Shown here: positions 40,201 through 49,200 of the stretch, one piece after another
Position numbering within the stretch: position 1 is the first letter of the stretch
How the letters are laid out: the number at the start of each line of letters is the position of its first letter
DNA from: Combretum micranthum
Taxonomy: Eukaryota > Streptophyta > Magnoliopsida > Myrtales > Combretaceae
NCBI GenBank assembly: GCA_024138025.1
Contig: JAMXBD010000426.1
Span: 124,001 to 188,000 of the forward strand
DNA: 64,000 nt
Direction: 5' to 3'
Notes under the pieces: model-generated
What the model was told of the DNA's origin: nothing
Seen by the model: only the letters and a program-made list of their open reading frames with translations
Database searches by the model: none
Program-made: the position numbers and the translations under genes

Positions 40201-43200
40201 CCTGATACTAGATGAATTACTTATTTTTCTATCAAGTTAGTTTATTCCATCTACCAGTGGATGTATACTGTTCCTCTTCTTGATGAATCCCCACCTCTCC
40301 CCCAAAAAAATATAAAAAAAGAAAAAGAAAGAAACGTATTGGATTTGTCCATCAAGTTACCATCCTGATACTAGATGAATTACTTATTTTTCCATCAAGT
40401 TAGTTCATTCCATCTATCAATGGCTGTATACTGTTCCTCTTCTTGATGAATCCCCACTTCTCCCCCAAAAAATATAAAAAATAAAAAAAAGAAAGAAATG
40501 TATTGGATCTGTCCATCAAGTTACCATCCTGATACTAGATGAATTACTTATTTTTCCATCAAGTTAGCATCCTGTGAGGATAGAATTCAACTCATTAAGT
40601 CCATTGGATTTTCCATCCAAGCCTATTGGCACTCTCCTTTATTCTGCCAAAAAGGAGTCGTCAAGAAAATTACCAGATTCCTTAAGCGCTTTAATTGGAG
40701 TTAAAACATTAAAGTATGCGCACCCTAAAGGACCTCTTTCTGAATATCTCTCATTAGGAAGTTGTTGGAGTCTGGGTTCCCCTTGAATGCCAGGCTGTGT
40801 TGGGAAACCACTGGGAAATTTCTCATGGAAGTATCTAAGATCAATGTTTTGTTGGTTAGCGAGCTTTAGACTTTTGAAGGTTAGTTCAGCTGGACTTTCT
40901 TGTTTGGAAGCCACACCTGCATGAACTTTTCTTCCTCGAGTGCATACAACCCTATGAGAAATATGAAGCATCCATTTCAATGGACTAAATGTGTATGGCT
41001 CAAGGAGCATATACCAAGACATGACTTTGTTTTACAGCTGGCTTTCCATGGGAGGCTACATATGATGGACTAGTTTGTACTTTGGGGTTATTAACTCTAA
41101 TATTTGCTCCTTTCTGCACAAGAGGAGGAGATGGTGAATCATTTGTTTCTTGAGTGTCTCTTTTCTAAGTTAATTGTGCTAGCTGCTGTAGGTGCATCAT
41201 TAAATCTGGCAAAATGGGTATATATTGTGGCACTAGTTCAAAGTTTTCAAATGTGCTGACAAGCCTTTGCTGCTGCAATCTATCTCCTTTGGAGAGAGGA
41301 TTTGTGGGGTGAGAAATACCCTTAGCCCTACCTTTATGCTAGTTATACAAATTTTAACCATTGTTAAAGTTCTTAAGTGAGGATATCTATTATTTTCACC
41401 CTCCAGTGAGTGTTGCATTTATACAGCTGTTGTAATTGTGGACTGTTTGTATTGTCTACCCTCCATAACGGGACTATCATCATATGGACATTGTTTTTAT
41501 TTCATGATATCAAAGAGGAGAGCTGAATCAGAATCTTGCAGTGGGTTAAGGGTTAGTATTATAAATGATTAGATTGACAGAAGCTTATGCATAAAAATAT
41601 ATGGGACCCTTCATTGACTAGAAATAAGGTGAATTTTGGTCATGAGTTGATACTTGTATGTCTCTTGTTCTTTTGCTTGTCACATTTTTACTAAAAATTA
41701 TCTCGATTTTTCCTTAAAGATGAGTAGAAACCAGAATCACTTCCAGTAACTTTGTGGCTGCCCAATGAATGTCAGGTTCACTAAAGATAATGGCATGTAG
41801 AAAGGCTTAATGAACAGGCGAGAAAATATTTTAAATATTTATTTGATATTGGATTGTCTTTGCATCTGCAGGCATTACTGGTTGCCCACTGCAAGCATAT
41901 ATCTTCATGGGACCAATATATTACCAGAAGTTGAAACACATGGTAAACTTTCAATCCTAATTTTTTGTACCTTCTTTCATGTAAAGGTGTAGATAATGTT
42001 GTGATGAGCTAATTTGCTAGTTCACTTCCCATACCTCTTCAAGCAAAAAGGCATTTGGAAATATTTGCCATAAATATTCCAATATGTATGTTTGGAAATA
42101 ATATATAGGTAAATCACGTTGACCATTTGTGAACTTTGTAAAATACATCAAGACTCCACCTTTTTAAGGTACAACAGATATCCTTCTTGTGCTCTCTCTC
42201 TCTTCATTTTTAAATGGCCTCCAAACATCTATATATTTTTGGTTATAATTAGAAGTCATTGTTATAGTTTTTGTTCATCTTATATTTTTGGCAAGTTAGG
42301 TCACGAGACTAGTATAAATGAGCTATCTCTCGGAAAAATAAAACAAGCCAGAGATTATTGTCTTTAATTTTTCTAGATTATGAGATTAAAGGGTTTTTTT
42401 CTTTACAAGCCCTCTATCCTAACCTCAATTTCACCATAAGTTTCGTGGAGAAAGATTGGAATTTAACTAAGGGAAAAGTCATTACTGATGATTTTGGAGT
42501 TAATTGTCCCTAAACTAGATCCCAAATCTGGGCTGATAACAGTCTTTGGAGATGCATTAACTTATATCGTGAGTGCTGTCTCAGATTCATGGCTTATTAG
42601 TCCACAGAACCCATTTCTATCTTTTCTTCTCTCCATTTGTTTCTTTGGCTGGAGAGCTTGTGGAATCACCCAAAGGGAGCCAGGCCCTGATGAATGTGAC
42701 TTGATTTCTTTGGGTATATGATTGGACAAACCTTTCTTCCTGGATATTTGTAACACTAATAGTTTGTTTCTCATTTGTTTTATAAATAGATTTCTGGAAA
42801 ACTACTGAAATTTGTGGCACAGGCATATGAAGCACCTTTACCAATCATTTTCATTTATTGTAAACTTGCTTAAATCAAGCTTTCCTGTTGACGACATTGA
42901 ATTTCTGAAAATCAGGTTTTAGATAAAATGCATGCACGAGGACAAGGTCCCCGCGTAATGATGACTAGACAACCTACTGAAGGAAGAGCTCGAAATGGAG
43001 GTTCAGTCTCTTCATCTGGCTTTATTTCTTTCTTATGCACTATTGCATCTACTAGGGAAGGGCAATTTTTATATGGGATTTGTTTCTAGGTTTACGAGTA
43101 GGAGAGATGGAACGTGATTGTTTGATAGCTTATGGCGCAAGCATGCTCATATATGAACGCCTCATGGTCTCTAGTGATCCTTTTGAGGTTCAGGTATATA

Positions 43201-46200
43201 TTCAAATTCCTTTGAAGCCTTGATCTTATATTTACTTGTCTATGGTTGGGGAAGACTCTGATTCAAATGGTGGATGCTATTTCTGTGCTAGAAGCACCTA
43301 AAAATAGCTAGCTGCTTAAGCCAAAGTTTCTGAACGTTACTGAAATGAAATTTACTAGAATATTCAGTATTGCAAAATAAGCAAATATCTTCCATAGATA
43401 TTATGATGGACTAACATATGTTTGTTATCTTTCTGTGAAATCACGCTAATATGCCTAATAACTTTATATTCTAGTACTAGAGGTGATTGTCTTATATATT
43501 GCTTCTGAAAATCCTTTCTTTTTCGTCAGGTCTGCCGAGCTTGCGGCATGTTGGGTTATTACAACCATAAGCTGAAAACAGGAATATGTTCTTTGTGTAA
43601 AAATGGGGAGAAGATTTCCACAATGAAAATGCCATATGCATGCAAGCTACTATTTCAGGTAAATGAGACTGACACTTATGAAATTATTTATTTTTTGGTT
43701 GTGGGGGGGGGGGGGGGGAGGGGGGGTGGGGATAATATCTTTTTCTTCTTATTACAATAAAATAAATAAATTACAAAAGGGTAAACAGTAAACATCCAGT
43801 GCCAAAGATTCTAAGCCACCTTACAGGGTGGTGGCCCACAACAAAACAAAGCCAAAGGATGAGAGCGCTTATGCAATAGAACCATACAAAAGACTCAAAA
43901 GAAAGCCAATGGCCTACACACTAGGTTCTAAACCAATGTTTACTCTTTTTCTTCTTCTTGGCTTGCAATGCTGCATAAGTCAACTTGTGAGTGACACAAC
44001 CGGAGACTTTGATACCATCAAGGAAGTGTACTAGAGTCAAGTCAAAAGAGGGGTCTAGCTTTGAAGCTTATTTGTACTAGACAACTCACCTGAGCTCTAG
44101 ACCCTCTTTAGAGCCAAAACAGTCGCAACTAAAGAGACATTTGCTTCTGCTTACACATTAGAAGCAAGTAAGAGGTACTCATTTCGATTAAGACTTCAAA
44201 AGCAAAAGGGAGAGCACCAACAACTTGGGTAGAAGGAGCCTTAATAATATCTATACCTGTTGGAGCTGTAAATACATGTAATTAGTATAGAATATTCATT
44301 GAACATAATTAGGGTCCTTTCAGTTTCTTAAAAAGACTTGTATTGATAACCCAATTGTATCAATGAAATATATTTCATGGTATCAAAGCCATGAAATCCT
44401 TTGGATTTTTTTTTTTTTTTAAGGACTTACCTACTCTAAGGTTTCCGCTAGACCAAGTCGATTGCGATTTGGTTCATGGTGGGTTGTGTTATCACAAGTG
44501 TAGGCTGTGTTTTTTCCCGAATTTGGTTGTCATGGTGTGGCTATTGGGATTCGAGCCTAGGTCTCTACTGGGAATTGTTCAGCAGCATTCGTGGTCTTCT
44601 CATCGGAATTGAAGTCGGTCAGCAGCAGTGGGTTTGAGTAACGCTTATGGTTGGAGTTTGTCTCTAGTGGTGGCTTACGGTCTTGAACTTCCAGATGCCG
44701 GCGTACAATCAAAACATGAAGACTGGTTGAAATTGCTTGTTAAAGTTGGCGGTGTTTGTTTCTTTGTTGAAGGCTGCCTTGGTTATTATTGAAGGTCGAC
44801 GGCTTACTTCTAAGATTAGCCGGCCTACTTTGTTTTCTTCATCAAATTTGCTCTAAACTCTTCTAATTTTCATATTATTGCATTAAATGTCTTCCATGAT
44901 GTGAAATATCAAATTAAGCATACTTAAGTACCAATTTCTTGTGATTTCTATAAAATCAATAATAATTTAGCGCCAATTGTTCAACAAAAAGTGTGTAAAA
45001 TATGACTTTATCAACTCCCCACACTTTCATGTTACGTCATATTTTACCAGCATTCTTGTAGTGCTGCCTTCCAATATCATTCTCATAATGACGACTTACA
45101 AGAGCACTACTAGACTAAACAGTTGAAGGATTCTCTGTACGGAATATCCTTCTATATGTATCCTGCGAGGATGAAATGGTAGAGCTAGAAAGAATTGGAG
45201 ATTTAGCCGTTTCAAACTCAAGTGGAATGCCAGCGAAAAACTCATTACAACCATCTATTCCCTCTGAGCCTGTTAAACTTTCAACATTGGTTAGATATCA
45301 AGAATGCTTTTCTACATGGAGATCTTCAAAAAGAAGTGTAAATGGAGCAACCTCATGGATTTGTTGCTCGAGAGGTCAAGAAAGGTTTGTCATCTTCGCA
45401 AGTTATTGTATGGTTTGAAGCAAAGTCCTGTGCTTGGTTTAGGAAATTTAGCCAAGTGGCTGAAAGATTTGGGATGCTGAACAACAAATTTGATCACTCT
45501 GTGTTCTATAAACGATCTGTAGTTGGTATTATTTTGTTAGTAGTTTGTGTAAATGATATTGTCATTACTGGCAATGATGCTACTGGTATTTAATCTCTCA
45601 AAACCTTTTTTCATAGTCAATTTCAAACAAAGGATTTAGGGATGGTGAAATATTTTTTGGGTATTGAGGTAATGAGGAGTAAGAAGGGAATTTTTTTATC
45701 TCAAAGAAAATATGTACTTGATTTATTATTTGAAACGGGAAAATTGGGTGCTAAACCATGTAGTTCACCAATGATTCCTAATTTGCAGCTGACAAAAGGA
45801 AGGTAAATCGTTCGAGGATCCTAAAAGATATAGACGATTAGTTGGGAAATTGAACTATTTTACTGCATATTCAGTCAATGTTGTGAGTCAGTAAATGTCA
45901 TCTCCAACTGTTGATCATTGGACCGCTGTAAAACAAGTCTTGTGCTATTTAAAGGAAGCACCTAGACATGGTATCTTGTATAAGGATCATGGTCATACTA
46001 GCATTGAGTGTTTTACCGATACTGATTGGGCAGGATGTAAGGAAGACAGGAGATCTACTTCAGGTTATTGTGTCTTTATTGGTGTAAACTTGGTTTCATG
46101 GAAAAGTAATAAGCAGAAAGTTGTATCCCGTTGAAGTGCGGAATCCGAATATAAAGCTATGGCACAGTCGGTATGTGAAGTAATATGGATATATCAACTT

Positions 46201-49200
46201 TTAAATGAAGTAGGATTCAACATCTTACTTCCTGTAAAATTATGGTGTGATAACCAAGTCGTCTTTCATATTGTATCAAATCTTGTGTTCCATAAATGAA
46301 CTAAACATATTGAAATTGACTATCGTTTTGTTCGTGAGAAGACTCAACAAGGGTTAATTTCTATAAGATTTGTGAAAAATGAAGAACAATTGGGAGACCT
46401 CTTTACAAAGGTTGTAAATGGGGTTTAAGTTGATAATCTTTGTAACAAGCTGGGCATGATTAATATTTATGCTCCAACTTGAGGGGGAGTGTTAGAGCTG
46501 TAAATATATATAATTGGTATAGAATATTCATTATACATAAATAGGGTCTTTTTGGTTTCTTAGGGTCTTTTCGGTTTCTTAAAAAAAACTTGTATTTATA
46601 ACTCAGTTGTATCAATGAAATATACACACAATTTTCCAATCACTCTTGTATTTCAATACCCAAAGTAATAGCTGCTGCCACAAAGGGAGCCACTTGCATT
46701 GTGTTGGATATAAGTGGCAACCTAAGGGTCTTTGCCTTTGATGAACAAGTAATTGAAGTATGCTAAAGCCTTAACATCAGCCATCGAGAATAGTTGGGAA
46801 ACTCCCACCATACCATAAATACTGTAAGGACCGGGCCTACCTCAATCCAATGATTAGGCATGCTTAGTCTCCGATCACGTATAATACTTAAATATTACAT
46901 GTAAGGTTGTCCATAAAGAAAATATTCATACCAACTGTCTGTTTAACTTATCTGCTAAAACAAAACTTTTATAAAAGCTACTCAATATGAGTAGGTCATC
47001 ATTACATTTATATACATTATTAATACGAACAGATTGGTACTTCAAAAGATTTACAAAGTTTGATCATTTCAAAAACATAAAAGAAAAGCTTTAAAATCTC
47101 ATATTACTAACTAAAGGCTTAACCAATAAGCCTTGAACAAAAATCACATTCAACTTTAAAAGTTTTAAGAAAATCTTTTACAAAACTTCTTTTGCATAGG
47201 GTCCTTAATCGTCCTATTCATCCATGAACGCTTTTCAGTCGGTGCAATATCTCAAATCATCATAGAATTCATCTTCAACGGTACTTATAAAGGAAAACGT
47301 GAGCCAAAGGCTCAGTACACAATGGCATGCATTCTTAGTCTAATGCAATGCAATAATCAATAAGTAATAAGTTATTTATATATAATTTAAGTGTAACGAT
47401 TCAATATTGGAGTATTCAAACTCTGATCATAATTCATTGGGAATCTGGAGGTCCTGAGTAATAGCAGCTGCTCAAGGGTTAATATAGGTAGTCCGAATAT
47501 CTATATCTCCTATAGAAATTTCTGCAAAGATAATAGTTTCATCTAGGGTTCATAGTTGTTTCTCATCTTTACTTAACTTAATCTATAATATCACTTGGTT
47601 TAACATGTCCTTTAAACATGAACTAAATTATATTACTTCCTTTTAAGAATAAGTGAATGCTATATTGATACCGTTACCCTTTTTGACTACTCGCTAAGCC
47701 ATTTATAAAAGTGTCATTGCATCATGACAAGGTGTGGCTTAAGTACCCAACTACCATGTTGATCTCATCAATAAGGTCTCCGCTCCTTGAATCAGATTAA
47801 ACGGCCCAGCCCCAGGGACAGACAATTTAAATACTTTTAGGCCATCTTTGTTTATAGTAAATTTTCGTTATATCTATTCTATCAACCAACAGTTAAGTTA
47901 CTACGAACCTCAACAAGCTATTTTATTGGGCATGAGATCAATAGGCAAGTATAATTGAGTAGAAGAATTTGTAAGAAAACAAAATCAATTCATATAATAT
48001 TCAATATCAATAATAACTAAAATCTAAATTCTTTATCCAATATAAAATTCAAATGAAAGCTCATATTGAATCATAACTTAGCATTTATGCACATCTATAT
48101 ATGACACATTCCATTTTTTTTTTTTATTTTGAAAATAAATATTTTTCTTTTTTATTTTTATTTTATGAAGGAACAGGGCATATACACGGCCGTGTTTCAC
48201 CCTGTGTTTCTTCATATTAGAAACACACCAAAACAAATTAACATGTTCTCATTTTGTTTCATGCGAGGATTTTACTCAGAGAGAAGCATGGCATGATAAG
48301 GTACATCGTGTTTCAGTCGTGCTTCTCCTTAAATAAAAACACGATGAAATAAACGTGAGTTGTGTTTGTTCGTGTTTCATTTATGCCCAAGTGTTTCGGA
48401 GATCAGAGAGAAGCACGATGCAATAGGAGAAACTGTGTTTTAGCCATATTTCATTGAAAATCAATTTCCTCAAGAAATCAAAGAGAAATACGTTGAGATA
48501 TGTATGCCCGTGTTCCACTTGTGCTGTCACAAAATTTTCTTTGTTAAACATATAGTGAGAAGCACAATGGAATTGGGGTCGTCATGTTCCCTTAGTGTTT
48601 CTTCTCGAGTGGTCTTATTTTGAGGGCTCGATAAGATACACGACAAAAAACATTAGCTTGTGTTTCACTTGTGTACTCCTTCGAAAACAAGACATGTATA
48701 CTTGGACACTTAAGCATCAAATTTTTATTTCAAATAACTTACACATAATCAACACATACACTTAACAGCTTCATACGTATATGAACTTCACATTTACTTC
48801 CTCAAACCACTTCCACTTCAACATTTTTTTTTTTTTTTTTTTGGCTATACACTTCAACATTGAAACATCACACAATTACGCCACTTCACTTATCTATCAA
48901 AACGTCTACCACAACTTCCACCACTCATCTATTACAACTTCAAAGATCTTTTTAGCTTTATAAATCAACTTAGCCCATTGATATCATATTCAACTCACTA
49001 AATATTCATTAAAACAGAAATTCATCTTCATGAAGAAAACGAATAAGTAAATGATTATAAAGGTATGTAAAACCTTACTTTATATGATCTTAACTTGAAG
49101 ATGAAGTCTTGAAAAGAGTTTTGGGTGGATTGTTTGTAGAAAAATGGATGATGATTTTTGTGTTTTGCTTTGTTTAAATATCGGTTTGGGTTCTACTTGG

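Larger units (their letters stand above)
37412..41871 (+). other. NRPC2 intron 30 (4.5 kb)
   Basis: Contains LINE pieces (38360-38640, 39725-41420), a tandem repeat (40071-40567) and two diverged direct-repeat segments around 38890-39060 and 39245-39430 (each with gtgacctc.t.gaagca). 37412-38350 and 41430-41871 show nothing recognisable. Confidence 0.8.
44258..46655 (+). mobile_element. Ty1/copia deletion derivative
   Basis: 2398 bp flanked by ATACC (44253-44257 and 46656-46660), sense to NRPC2. LTRs lie at 44258-44377 and 46490-46655, with PBS-like tggtatcaaagcc (44378) and polypurine gagggggag (46481). gag, protease and integrase are deleted; what remains is RT from [15 protein letters not shown] (about 45290) to [20 protein letters not shown], and RNase H with [20 protein letters not shown] and CDNQVVFHI, with several stops. 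The RT centre reads VCVNDIV rather than the family YVDD, so the catalytic site is mutated. Confidence 0.92.

Noticed and set aside
43548..43760. Open frame extending exon 34 into intron 34
   Set aside because: Exon 34 ends at a good donor (gtaaat) and the true C-terminus is found in exon 35; kept only as a possible intron-readthrough product.
44540..44572. tRNA-like box B (gattcgagcctaggtctc)
   Set aside because: No matching box A or cloverleaf; lies in the copia internal region.
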